From: JAEUSG01 sp964590225
GTDB taxonomy: Bacteria > Fibrobacterota > OXYB2-FULL-49-7 > JAEUSG01
Reading direction: 5' to 3'
NCBI GenBank assembly: GCA_964590225.1
Contig: CAZPWS010000039.1
Location: 1-28,695 of the forward strand
Length of the DNA stretch: 28,695 nucleotides
This document shows, piece by piece, positions 1-7,970 of this stretch; the stretch's first letter is position 1; each line of letters opens with the position of its first letter. Both the position numbers and the translations under genes were made by a program. The notes under the pieces were generated by a model that was not told the DNA's origin, searched no databases, and worked only from the letters and a program-made list of their open reading frames with translations.

Positions 1-59
1 AGTTTCTTGGGTGGCTAGTTACCCCTCGAGCCATATACTACTGTCTGAATTGCAGCAAA

Positions 60-1178
60 TTACGGAGTCTTTTTCTGCCTTTTTGCGCAGTGGCTGCATG
101 TTGTTTCGCTAACTGAAACACTTATTTCCTGCACCACATTTTTCTTTCTGGCAGAGTTGAGAGAGTGAAAAAAGTAATACAAAAGCATCATTGTAAGAAT
201 AAAAGTCCCTGTATGTTGCGCCCAGAGAGGTAACATCTCGCCGTGAACACCAAGGCGCAAAGAGTCCTTAAAAGCACTATTGGATAGAACGCTATTCAGC
301 AGAAATCCCATTAAAAGACTTATTAGAGCAATGGTTGTGATATATATTGCAAGTGCACGGCGTCCGATCATCTTCCCTATTGCTGCCATGGTCACAGTAT
401 TGGTAACAGGGCCTGTAAGCAGGAAAACCAGTGCGGAACCTGGAGCCATACCTTTCATGATTAGGGAAGCTGCGATAGGTGTTGAAGCAGAGGCGCAAAC
501 ATACATAGGTATGCCTATCACAAGCATTATTAAGGACGAAATAAGGGGATTGCCGAGTCCTTTTTCAAAAACCCATGTTGGAACAAGTGCAGAAATTAGT
601 CCAGCAGCCAGCATACCTACAACAAGTGACTTTGCTATTGGACCAAGTATTTCAAATTCAAGATAAGAGGGTAACCTCTTTAGCTTGTCAAATAAATGGT
701 TTTCTGTTTCATGATTATGCGCCGCTTCTTCCGTAGCAGTATCGGCAGTGTCAAATATTTTCTCTTTCTGGACAAACAGATTGACAGAAATGCCGGCAAT
801 CATTGCGCTCATTAATGATGCAGCTATGCGGAATACGGCGAAAATGGGACCCAGTAGAGAATAAGTCATAAGAAAACTGTCGGCACCGATTTGGGGAGTT
901 GAGGTCAGGAAAGCAATTGCAGCGCCTTTATTTGCACCTTGTCTTTTTAGTGCTGCCGCTACCGGTAAAACCCCACACGAACAGAGCGGTATCGGGATTC
1001 CAAAAAGAGTGGCCTTAATTACTGGTATGATCTTTCCATTACCCAAATGTTTCCGAATTAGTGTGTCGGGAAAAAAAAGATGGAGAAGTGCTGCCACTAT
1101 AAGACCCAAAAGTAGATAAATAGCAGTACTATTATAGAACTGGAGCATTGACACGATAATATCAATGATGGTTTTCAT
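60..1178 (-). CDS. SO_0444/ArsP-type metal-efflux permease
   Basis: A 372-residue integral membrane protein of the predicted-permease family (PF03773; SO_0444-type Cu/Zn efflux and ArsP-like carriers). It probably exports a thiophilic metal or metalloid across the inner membrane. The sequence shows about eight to ten hydrophobic segments and the family motif IPLCSCGVLPVA near residues 60-71, whose Cys pair is the expected metal site. A second glycine-rich block (GIPMYVCASASTPIAA) near residue 222 also carries a Cys. A His/Glu-rich cytosolic loop (about 148-162) separates two membrane halves. The C-terminal tail ends with Cys-Ser-His-Cys, which could add a soluble metal site. It lies 50 nt downstream of the FliS-like gene on the same strand and could be the last gene of a radA operon. 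The family is clear; the substrate is not. Confidence 0.85.
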   Translation of the reverse strand: MKTIIDIIVSMLQFYNSTAIYLLLGLIVAALLHLFFPDTLIRKHLGNGKIIPVIKATLFGIPIPLCSCGVLPVAAALKRQGANKGAAIAFLTSTPQIGADSFLMTYSLLGPIFAVFRIAASLMSAMIAGISVNLFVQKEKIFDTADTATEEAAHNHETENHLFDKLKRLPSYLEFEILGPIAKSLVVGMLAAGLISALVPTWVFEKGLGNPLISSLIMLVIGIPMYVCASASTPIAASLIMKGMAPGSALVFLLTGPVTNTVTMAAIGKMIGRRALAIYITTIALISLLMGFLLNSVLSNSAFKDSLRLGVHGEMLPLWAQHTGTFILTMMLLYYFFHSLNSARKKNVVQEISVSVSETTCSHCAKRQKKTP

Positions 1179-1228
1179 TGTTAAACCCCATTTCCTATTA
1201 AAAATATAGTAAATTTACCAATCGCTGG

Positions 1229-1579
1229 TTATTTGAATTTTTTTCGGTTTATCTCAAGAAGAGTATTTTTCAATTGGTCGAGGAGTGTTTCTGCCGAATT
1301 AAGCGCCATGTCGTCGCCAATAGTTATTTCGTCGTACAGGTAATCGTATAGCGTAAACAAGCTGTCTGCTGAAGTTCCTTCCCTGTAGTTTAGAGCCATT
1401 TGGAGTTGAGCCAATATGTTGCGGACCCTGCGGCAATTTTCGGCTTTAGCTTCATCATTCTCTCTCATAGACTTAATTAACAAAATCGCCTTTTCCATAA
1501 GCACTATATGACTTGTAAGTTTTCCCGAACTCCCAATAGCAGTTGACAGAAACTGATCAATCTTTTGTCGTAATGGCAT
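1229..1579 (-). CDS. FliS-like small helical protein
   Basis: A 116-residue, all-helical, soluble protein. The central stretch (about 45-80), with an asparagine followed by YREGTSADSLFTLYDYLYDEI, fits the flagellar export chaperone FliS, in which a 'Leu-Tyr-Asp-Tyr' helix is typical. FliS binds the C-terminus of flagellin in the cytoplasm before export. The protein is slightly shorter than usual FliS, and the N-terminal tyrosine-containing segment of classic FliS is not obvious. The ATG lies 22 nt after the radA stop, with no strong ribosome binding site, which suggests translational coupling. No other flagellar gene is visible in the window, so the chaperone role is an inference from resemblance only. 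It could be a diverged FliS or another four-helix protein. Confidence 0.6.
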   Translation of the reverse strand: MPLRQKIDQFLSTAIGSSGKLTSHIVLMEKAILLIKSMRENDEAKAENCRRVRNILAQLQMALNYREGTSADSLFTLYDYLYDEITIGDDMALNSAETLLDQLKNTLLEINRKKFK

Positions 1580-1600
1580 ATAATCTTAAACCATTTTTTG

Positions 1601-2962
1601 TTAAAAAATCTTTCTTTCGATCTCCGATACTTTCGAAATTGGTATAACATCAATAGACTTGTTAGCTGTAACTTTTTTTGCGCTTGATGCTGGCAGTAAT
1701 ACGGAATTAAATCCCATTTTTTGAGCTTCACGCAACCTTGTTTCAAGAAAGCTGACGCTGCGAATCTCACCAGAAAGGCCTATCTCCCCAATTGCTATCG
1801 TTTTGCCGCTTATTGGCTTGTTGAGCATACTTGATATAATGGCACACGCTACCGGCAAATCCATTGCCGGTTCATCTACCCGAAGGCCGCCGATAATATT
1901 AACAAACATATCATGTGATGAGAGTGGTATGTCTGCCCCCCTTTCGATTACCGCAGAAAGAATTGTTAGCCTTTTTGCGTCGATACCAGAAGCGATTCGC
2001 TGTGGATAACCGAAACTTTGCCGGCTTGCAAGCCCTTGAACCTCAACAAGGAGAGGCTGGGTTCCCTCCATGGCGCATGTTACAATTGAACCAACGCTGC
2101 TTTCGCTTCGTTCGGCAAGAAAAATTTCAGAAGGATTAAGAACTTCTGCAAGCCCTCCCGTCTTCATTTCGAATATGGCAATTTCGTTACTTGCCCCAAA
2201 ACGGTTTTTTACTACGCGGATAATTCTATGTACATTATTTTTATCGCCCTCAAAGTAAAGCACAGTATCGACGGTATGCTCCAGTATTTTTGGTCCGGCA
2301 ATGGTACCTTCCCGTGTAACATGACCAATAAGAACGATGGGAATGTTCGACCGTTTGGCGATATGCATCAGCATGCTAGCACATTCTCTTATTTGTCCGA
2401 CGCTCCCTTGTGCTCCTGTCAGTTCCGGGCTAAATACTGTTTGAATTGAGTCAATAACAAGAAGTGCCGGTCTTTGCTTCTCCATCTCGGAAATGATTCG
2501 CGAAAGGTCGTTCTCGGCAAACACAAGCAATTCGTCTGAAAGAGCGCCAAGCCGTTCGGCCCGTATCTTGATTTGTGTAAGCGATTCCTCGCCCGAAGCG
2601 TATAGAACTTTCCCAACTTTTTTTGCGATAGATCTTGATATTTGCAGTAAAAGTGTCGATTTGCCAATCCCGGGGTCACCACCAACAAGTGTTAGAGAAC
2701 CTTTTACAAGTCCGCCGCCAATGGCCCTGTCGAGTTCATGGCTGCCTGTACCTATTCGTGGCATTATAACGGTTTCAATTTTTGAAATTGAAACAGGAGG
2801 CGTTCCGTCCGAAAGTGCCGATTTACCCTTGCCGGTAATTTCCGGTCTCTCGGTTTCTTCGACCACAGTTTCCCACTCACCACAGACTGAACATTTTCCA
2901 GCCCATCTGGGAAATTTTGCACCGCACGACTGACAAACAAATATTGTTTTGGCTTTAACCAT
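1601..2962 (-). CDS. radA: DNA repair protein RadA
   Basis: RadA (Sms), a RecA-like DnaB-type helicase that drives branch migration of recombination intermediates. From the chosen ATG the protein is 453 residues, the normal length. It shows an N-terminal C4 zinc finger (Cys10, Cys13, Cys24, Cys27), a Walker A motif GDPGIGKS (95-102), the RadA-specific KNRFG motif near residue 250, and a Lon-protease-like C-terminal domain. The reading frame extends upstream to 3043 (27 more codons), but those residues lack family similarity and would overlap the divergent regulator, so the start at 2962 is preferred. Neither start has a strong ribosome binding site. It is the first gene of the minus-strand cluster radA, FliS-like gene, permease. 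Confidence 0.95.
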   Translation of the reverse strand: MVKAKTIFVCQSCGAKFPRWAGKCSVCGEWETVVEETERPEITGKGKSALSDGTPPVSISKIETVIMPRIGTGSHELDRAIGGGLVKGSLTLVGGDPGIGKSTLLLQISRSIAKKVGKVLYASGEESLTQIKIRAERLGALSDELLVFAENDLSRIISEMEKQRPALLVIDSIQTVFSPELTGAQGSVGQIRECASMLMHIAKRSNIPIVLIGHVTREGTIAGPKILEHTVDTVLYFEGDKNNVHRIIRVVKNRFGASNEIAIFEMKTGGLAEVLNPSEIFLAERSESSVGSIVTCAMEGTQPLLVEVQGLASRQSFGYPQRIASGIDAKRLTILSAVIERGADIPLSSHDMFVNIIGGLRVDEPAMDLPVACAIISSMLNKPISGKTIAIGEIGLSGEIRSVSFLETRLREAQKMGFNSVLLPASSAKKVTANKSIDVIPISKVSEIERKIF

Positions 2963-2978
2963 ATTTTGTAAGATAGAT

Positions 2979-2996
2979 TGTTGCATTTCTGCAACA
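2979..2996. promoter_or_regulatory. 18-bp palindrome between radA and regulator
   Basis: A perfect inverted repeat, TGTTGCA-TTTC-TGCAACA, lies in the 56-bp gap between the divergent radA (start 2962) and the sigma-54 activator (start 3019). It has 7-bp arms and a 4-nt spacer. Its left arm overlaps a possible -35 element of the activator (TTGCAT, 2981-2986). The position and symmetry suggest a dimeric repressor site or a small hairpin in one of the leaders. This is the only clear structure in the gap. The binding protein is unknown. Confidence 0.45.
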
Positions 2997-3010
2997 CAAG
3001 TTGTTATATA
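2981..3010 (+). promoter_or_regulatory. Possible promoter of the sigma-54 activator gene
   Basis: TTGCAT (2981-2986) and TATATA (3005-3010) are separated by 18 nt, a fair match to a housekeeping sigma-factor promoter. Transcription would start about 3017, almost at the ATG at 3019, which would make the message leaderless. That would fit the absence of any ribosome binding site before this ATG. This is weak evidence from consensus matching by eye. Confidence 0.3.
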
Positions 3011-3018
3011 TTCTGGAC

Positions 3019-5058
3019 ATGGAAGAAAAAAAGAATAGTACAACTGACGATAATCATTCTGTCCTCCCCGAGGTTGCGCATGGTTTCAATAATGTGCTTG
3101 GCGCAATAAAAGGCTATGCCGAACAGCTAAAGAAAAAACGGGGTCAGGAGGATGATATTGGGCGATACGCAGAAAAAATTGTTGAAGCGTGCGAAAAGGG
3201 CGCTGGACTTGCGGCTAATTTTGCGGGTAAACAAGTGGACACCCAAGAGATTGATCATTTGTCTTGCGACTCTCCTGCGCCGAGGATCATGATGGTTGAC
3301 GATGACGAAATGCTAATTGATATGTTTAGGGATGTTTTCAAAGAGATTGGAGTACCCAACATACTCTTTACCAGTGGGTTTGATGCTGTGGAGTACTACA
3401 GAAAACATGTTGATGAAATCGATATTGCCGTAATAGATATGATAATGCCGGTTATGGGTGGCACAAAGCTCTTCAACGAACTCCGCTCTATTAACCATTG
3501 CCTGCCAGTAATAGTGCTTTCAGGTTATGCTTCGGGCCGTGAGATTGATGCTCTTGTTAAGCAAGGTGCATATCATTTAAGTAAGCCTGTTGAGGTTGAT
3601 GTGTTGATAGAACAGGCAAAACAGATGATTTCTGCTCAATCAGGCCGAGTGGTGAAAGGTGTTTCGGAAGTTGTTGAGAAACTGGATGTTGTTGTTGTTG
3701 ATGACGATCAGCTTTTTGGTGGTTTTTTGCTCGACATATTGCATGACTACAGGCTTTCAGTTCGTTCGTTTACCGACCCGAGAGTATTTCTTGAATTTAT
3801 TAACAGCGGTTCACTGCCAACTCTTGCTCTCATTGATTACAAGATGCCGCACATAAATGGTTTTGAATTGATTCGTAAAGTAAGAAGAGTGGCACCAAGT
3901 GTAAAAGAGGTATTAATAACCGGAGTTGTTGGGAGTGAAGAACTTGCTTTTGAGGCTGCTGCTCTTGAAATTAAATGCCTGTCAAAACCACTTGATACAG
4001 CGGAACTGAGGACTATACTTGAGCAGCATTTTACACTAATAGAAGACAAAACCGTTACAGATAGCGAAAAACGGGGCCATTCAAAAGAGATGCTTGTTGG
4101 AACAAGTGTGGCAATTATCAGAACAAGGGAGCTAATAAGGCGTGTTGCAAAAAGCGAGGCCAACCTACTTGTTTATGGGGAAACAGGAAGTGGGAAGGAG
4201 CTTGCTGCAAGAATGATTCATAACGAATCAAACAGAAAAGAGAGGGCATTTATTCCTGTAAACTGTCCGGCACTGCCGGACAATCTTCTTGAGTCGGAGC
4301 TTTTTGGCTATGAGAAGGGTTCGTTTACCGGCGCTCATCAGACAAAACTTGGGCTATTTGAATGGGCAGATATGGGTACCATATTTCTTGATGAAATTGG
4401 GGACTTAAATTACGCCCTTCAGGCAAAATTGCTTCGTGCCATTCAGGAAAAAAAAATCCGTCGTATTGGCGGACAGAAAGAGATTTCTGTTAATGTTCGG
4501 ATTATCTCGGCAACGAATAAAAACCTTGAAGCGATGGTTAGAGAAAAGACTTTCAGGGAAGATCTTTATTACAGATTGAGCGCTGTAAGAATAGTTTTGC
4601 CGCCTTTACGGGAAAGGAAGGAAGATATTCCCCATATTGTGAGGCATTTCATTCAACGACACAACAATCGGGAGCCTGAGAAAAGGATCGCTGATATTTC
4701 GCTGGAAGCAATCAATGGATTAAAACATTACGGCTGGCCTGGCAATGTCCGTGAACTTGAAAATGTAATTAATGAGGCGATAATGACTACTTCGGGAGCG
4801 CGCATAACAGTCCGTGATATTCCCGAATACATAAAGGGCAATGAAAATATTTCGGGCAGTATTAAATTATTGCCGACTTCCTTGTCTGATTATGTCAATA
4901 ACGCCAAGAAGGAGTATGTGGCTATACTGGTTAAAAAACATGGTGGTAATGTTTCTGCTGCGGCAAAAGAGGCCGAGGTAAACAGGGCATCATTTCATAG
5001 ATTGCTGTCGCAGTATAGGATAGATCCAAATGATTATAGACATAGGCAAGAATCGTAA
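3019..5058 (+). CDS. DHp-REC-REC sigma-54 activator (NtrC family)
   Basis: A 679-residue sigma-54-dependent transcriptional activator of unusual build. Residues about 15-75 resemble the DHp half of a histidine kinase (phosphoacceptor-like His21 in AHGFNN, then VLGAIKGYAEQL), but no ATPase domain follows. Two receiver domains come next, with phosphoacceptors Asp140 (VIDMIMP) and Asp273 (LIDYKMP), each with its acidic cluster and conserved Lys. The AAA+ domain has Walker A GETGSGKE (387-394), the sigma-54 contact loop as GSFTGA (434-439, for the usual GAFTGA) and Walker B IFLDEIGDL. A Fis-type helix-turn-helix closes the protein (about 630-670). A TTG at 3001 is an alternative start; the ATG at 3019 is preferred. 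The gene is followed at 20 nt by ndk. Target promoters are unknown. Confidence 0.9.
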   Translation: MEEKKNSTTDDNHSVLPEVAHGFNNVLGAIKGYAEQLKKKRGQEDDIGRYAEKIVEACEKGAGLAANFAGKQVDTQEIDHLSCDSPAPRIMMVDDDEMLIDMFRDVFKEIGVPNILFTSGFDAVEYYRKHVDEIDIAVIDMIMPVMGGTKLFNELRSINHCLPVIVLSGYASGREIDALVKQGAYHLSKPVEVDVLIEQAKQMISAQSGRVVKGVSEVVEKLDVVVVDDDQLFGGFLLDILHDYRLSVRSFTDPRVFLEFINSGSLPTLALIDYKMPHINGFELIRKVRRVAPSVKEVLITGVVGSEELAFEAAALEIKCLSKPLDTAELRTILEQHFTLIEDKTVTDSEKRGHSKEMLVGTSVAIIRTRELIRRVAKSEANLLVYGETGSGKELAARMIHNESNRKERAFIPVNCPALPDNLLESELFGYEKGSFTGAHQTKLGLFEWADMGTIFLDEIGDLNYALQAKLLRAIQEKKIRRIGGQKEISVNVRIISATNKNLEAMVREKTFREDLYYRLSAVRIVLPPLRERKEDIPHIVRHFIQRHNNREPEKRIADISLEAINGLKHYGWPGNVRELENVINEAIMTTSGARITVRDIPEYIKGNENISGSIKLLPTSLSDYVNNAKKEYVAILVKKHGGNVSAAAKEAEVNRASFHRLLSQYRIDPNDYRHRQES

Positions 5059-5077
5059 AACGGGGAGACACAATAAA

Positions 5078-5488
5078 ATGGCTGAAAAAACATTGGTAAT
5101 GATTAAGCCCAACGGCGTAAGGAAAAATTTAATTGGTGAAGTTATATCTCGTTTCGAAAAAAGCGGGTTATCTGTTTCGGCGCTGGAGATGAAAATTCTG
5201 TCAAAAGAGCAGGCAGAGTTGTTTTATGCTGAGCACAAAGGGAAGCCCTTCTATGAGCCGCTAATGGGTTTTATGACTTCTGGTCCAATTGTTGCCATGG
5301 TTGTCGAAGGAGAGGGGGCGGTTGCTGCAGTAAGAGCCATAGCTGGAGCCACAGATCCTAAAACGGCATTACCCGGGACGCTTCGTCATAATTATGGTGA
5401 TAGTGTAAGAGAAAACCTGATTCATGCTTCTGATTCAATTGACAGTGCTGATAGAGAAATAAAGTTTCATTTTGGAAAAAAGGAATAA
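5078..5488 (+). CDS. ndk: Nucleoside diphosphate kinase
   Basis: A 136-residue nucleoside diphosphate kinase that moves the gamma-phosphate of ATP onto other (d)NDPs through a phosphohistidine. The N-terminus EKTLVMIKPNGV is the family signature, and the active-site histidine sits in NLIHASDS. The length is normal for bacterial Ndk. The reading frame opens 16 codons earlier inside the upstream regulator, but the ATG at 5078 has a GGGGAG ribosome binding site (5062-5067) and matches family N-termini. It lies between the sigma-54 activator (19 nt) and the CoA-disulfide-reductase fusion (3 nt), so the three are probably co-transcribed. Confidence 0.95.
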   Translation: MAEKTLVMIKPNGVRKNLIGEVISRFEKSGLSVSALEMKILSKEQAELFYAEHKGKPFYEPLMGFMTSGPIVAMVVEGEGAVAAVRAIAGATDPKTALPGTLRHNYGDSVRENLIHASDSIDSADREIKFHFGKKE

Positions 5489-5491
5489 TAA

Positions 5492-7963
5492 ATGGCTAAT
5501 AAAGTTGTAATTATTGGTGGGGTGGCTGCTGGTGCCACTGCTGCTGCAAGGCTGCGCAGACTCGACGAAAGAGTTGATATTTTACTTCTCGAGAAAGGTG
5601 AGTTTGTATCCTACGCTAACTGTGGGCTGCCTTATTATATTGGCGGAATAATTAGGGAGCGAGACAAGCTTTTTGTGCAAACTGCGCAAGGATTCGAAAC
5701 CCGTTTCGGGATTAGGATAAAAACCTCGTGCGAAGCTATCAAAATTGACAGAGAACATAAAAGCGTTGAAATAAAAAATCATAAAACAGGTGAAATATTC
5801 AGCGAGAAATACGACAAACTAATAATTGCAACAGGGGCAGAACCGCTTCGGCCCAAGATACAGGGTATCGACGACCCCGCTATTTTTACTTTGCGGAGCG
5901 TTCCTGATACGGATGCAATAAAAAAATATATCGATCAAAACTCACCGCGCCGTGCCGTGGTTGTGGGAGCCGGATTTATCGGACTCGAAATGGCGGAAAA
6001 TCTCCATCACCAGGGAATGCAGGTTACGATTGTTGAACTTGCCGATCAGGTAATGGCTCCGGTTGATTTCGATATGGCAGCTCTTGTTCACCAGCATCTA
6101 AAAACAAGAAATATCGAATTTTATCTGAATGATGGTGTCTCTTCTTTTAGCCGCATCGGTGGAAAACTGCATATCAAGCTGAGCAGCGGCAGGGACCTTC
6201 CGTCGGATATGGTGATATTGTCAATTGGGATAAAACCAGATTCTCACCTTGCCAAAGCTGCCGGATTGCAGCTCGGAGCACGCGATAGTATATATGTCAA
6301 TCAATTTTTGCAAACAAGCGATCCCGATATATATGCTGGTGGTGATGTTATTGAGTTTGTTAATCCAGTTAATGGCAAAATGGTGTCAACATATTTAGCA
6401 GGGCCGGCCAATAAGCAGGGGCGAATAATCGCCGACAATATCACTTACGGCAACAAGAGCGTTTACTATGGCGCTATTGGTACCGCTGTCGCGAAAGTTT
6501 TTGATTTAACCGTAGCGACAACAGGGCTACCGGCAAAAGCACTTAAGAGAGAAGGTGTCCAACACTTTGAATCTGTTATACATTTGTCATCGCACGCCGG
6601 TTATTATCCGGATGCCCTTCCAATGAGTCTAAAATTGGTATTTGAGCCGGAGACAGGCAAAATATTTGGCGCTCAGGCTGTTGGTTATGAAGGGGTAGAA
6701 AAGAGGATTGATGTCATTTCAGCAATCATACGAATGGGTGGCAAGGTTAAAGATCTTACTGAATTTGAACAGGCATATGCGCCACCATATTCATCGGCTA
6801 AAGATCCTGTAAATGTTGCAGGTTTCACCGCAGAAAATATTCTGAGTGGCCTTGTAAAACCTGTTTATTGGCATGAAGTTAATGGACTCGCCAAAAACGA
6901 AAGTGCCCTGTTGATTGATGTCAGACTTCCGGATGAATTTGCACTTGGATCCATACCAGGCGCGAAAAACATTCCTCTCGACGATATACGGAAAAGACTT
7001 ACAGAAATTCCAAAAGATAAAAAGTGCATCCTGTTTTGCGGCGTCGGATTAAGAGCATATTTGGGCGTTCGCATTTTAATGCAGAACGGCTATGATCTGG
7101 TTTATAACCTTGTTGGCGGTTACAAAACATGGGAGCACGCAATACAAAAGCAGAGTAATGAGGATATATTTCACGGGGATGTAGTTGGAAAAGATGATCA
7201 GCTTTATAAAGGGGGACTGCCAGACGAGAATACACCATCTGTTGCAATTGATGTTGATGCCTGCGGTTTACAATGTCCAGGGCCAATAATGAGATTAAAG
7301 CAGGAGATCGACAAGATGCAGTTTGGTGCTGTGCTGAAAGAAACTGCAACCGATCCTGGTTTTGCTCGCGATGTTAAGAGTTGGTGTAATATGACGGGAC
7401 ACCAGTTACTCTCTCTCAACGAAAAGGGAGGGAAAATTACCGCTCTGATAAAGAAGATTGAAACCTCTCATAGACCGCTTGGTGTTGCTGGTGGTAGAAA
7501 TAAAACGCTGATAGTTTTTAGTGATGATATGGATAAAGCGCTTGCAAGTTTTGTTATTGCAAACGGTGCGCTGTCGGCTGGAAGTAAGGTCACAATATTT
7601 TTTACATTTTGGGGACTGAATGTTATCAAGAAAGTAAAAAAGCCGTCGGTAAGAAAAGACTTTATGGGTAGGGCTTTTGGCTGGATGCTTCCGGGCAGTA
7701 GTTTTGGACTTAATCTCTCTAAACTTGGGATGCTCGGTTTTGGCAAGCTCTTGATGCGTTTCCGTATGCGATCAAAGGGGATTTCTTCTCTTGAAGAGAT
7801 GATACAGAACGCAATTAATGGCGGTGCCGACTTAATTGCATGTCAAATGTCAATGGATGTGATGGGTGTTGATGCGGCTGAACTTATCGACGGCGTCAAG
7901 ATTGGCGGAGTTGCCACCTATCTTGACGCAGCCGAACAGGCAAATCTTAATCTATTCATATAG
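5492..7963 (+). CDS. CoA-disulfide reductase/rhodanese/TusA/DsrE fusion
   Basis: An 823-residue, four-module flavoprotein for persulfide or polysulfide reduction and sulfur relay. Residues 1 to about 330 form the FAD/NAD(P)H two-dinucleotide-fold domain (GGVAAG near the N-terminus), with the redox Cys44 in SYANCGLPYY, as in CoA-disulfide and NADH-dependent persulfide reductases. A dimerisation domain follows (about 330-445). Next comes a rhodanese domain (about 455-555, Cys516 in LFCGVGLRAY), then a TusA/SirA-like domain (about 585-655, CGLQCPGP with Cys591 and Cys595). The last module is DsrE/DsrF-like (about 670-823, Cys784 in IACQMSMDVMG). All expected cysteines are present, so sulfur could be passed from rhodanese to TusA to DsrE inside one chain. 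The protein is cytoplasmic, with no signal peptide. The start is 3 nt after ndk, and the gene is convergent with gdhA. Confidence 0.92.
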   Translation: MANKVVIIGGVAAGATAAARLRRLDERVDILLLEKGEFVSYANCGLPYYIGGIIRERDKLFVQTAQGFETRFGIRIKTSCEAIKIDREHKSVEIKNHKTGEIFSEKYDKLIIATGAEPLRPKIQGIDDPAIFTLRSVPDTDAIKKYIDQNSPRRAVVVGAGFIGLEMAENLHHQGMQVTIVELADQVMAPVDFDMAALVHQHLKTRNIEFYLNDGVSSFSRIGGKLHIKLSSGRDLPSDMVILSIGIKPDSHLAKAAGLQLGARDSIYVNQFLQTSDPDIYAGGDVIEFVNPVNGKMVSTYLAGPANKQGRIIADNITYGNKSVYYGAIGTAVAKVFDLTVATTGLPAKALKREGVQHFESVIHLSSHAGYYPDALPMSLKLVFEPETGKIFGAQAVGYEGVEKRIDVISAIIRMGGKVKDLTEFEQAYAPPYSSAKDPVNVAGFTAENILSGLVKPVYWHEVNGLAKNESALLIDVRLPDEFALGSIPGAKNIPLDDIRKRLTEIPKDKKCILFCGVGLRAYLGVRILMQNGYDLVYNLVGGYKTWEHAIQKQSNEDIFHGDVVGKDDQLYKGGLPDENTPSVAIDVDACGLQCPGPIMRLKQEIDKMQFGAVLKETATDPGFARDVKSWCNMTGHQLLSLNEKGGKITALIKKIETSHRPLGVAGGRNKTLIVFSDDMDKALASFVIANGALSAGSKVTIFFTFWGLNVIKKVKKPSVRKDFMGRAFGWMLPGSSFGLNLSKLGMLGFGKLLMRFRMRSKGISSLEEMIQNAINGGADLIACQMSMDVMGVDAAELIDGVKIGGVATYLDAAEQANLNLFI

Positions 7964-7970
7964 GCAAACA

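Noticed and set aside
9..24. A small inverted repeat GGGT...ACCC after the permease gene, considered as a terminator
   Set aside because: Only four Watson-Crick pairs, a poor loop and no T-tract in the direction of transcription.
1..34. A possible minus-strand gene start at 34 running off the left edge
   Set aside because: Only 11 codons are visible and no ribosome binding site precedes the ATG. Cannot be supported from this window.
280..666. A 128-codon plus-strand frame inside the permease gene
   Set aside because: The antisense strand of a well-supported membrane protein. No start signals.
2493..2933. A 146-codon plus-strand frame inside radA
   Set aside because: Shadow of the RadA zinc-finger and Walker region. 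It is Ser/Pro-rich, as expected for antisense translation.
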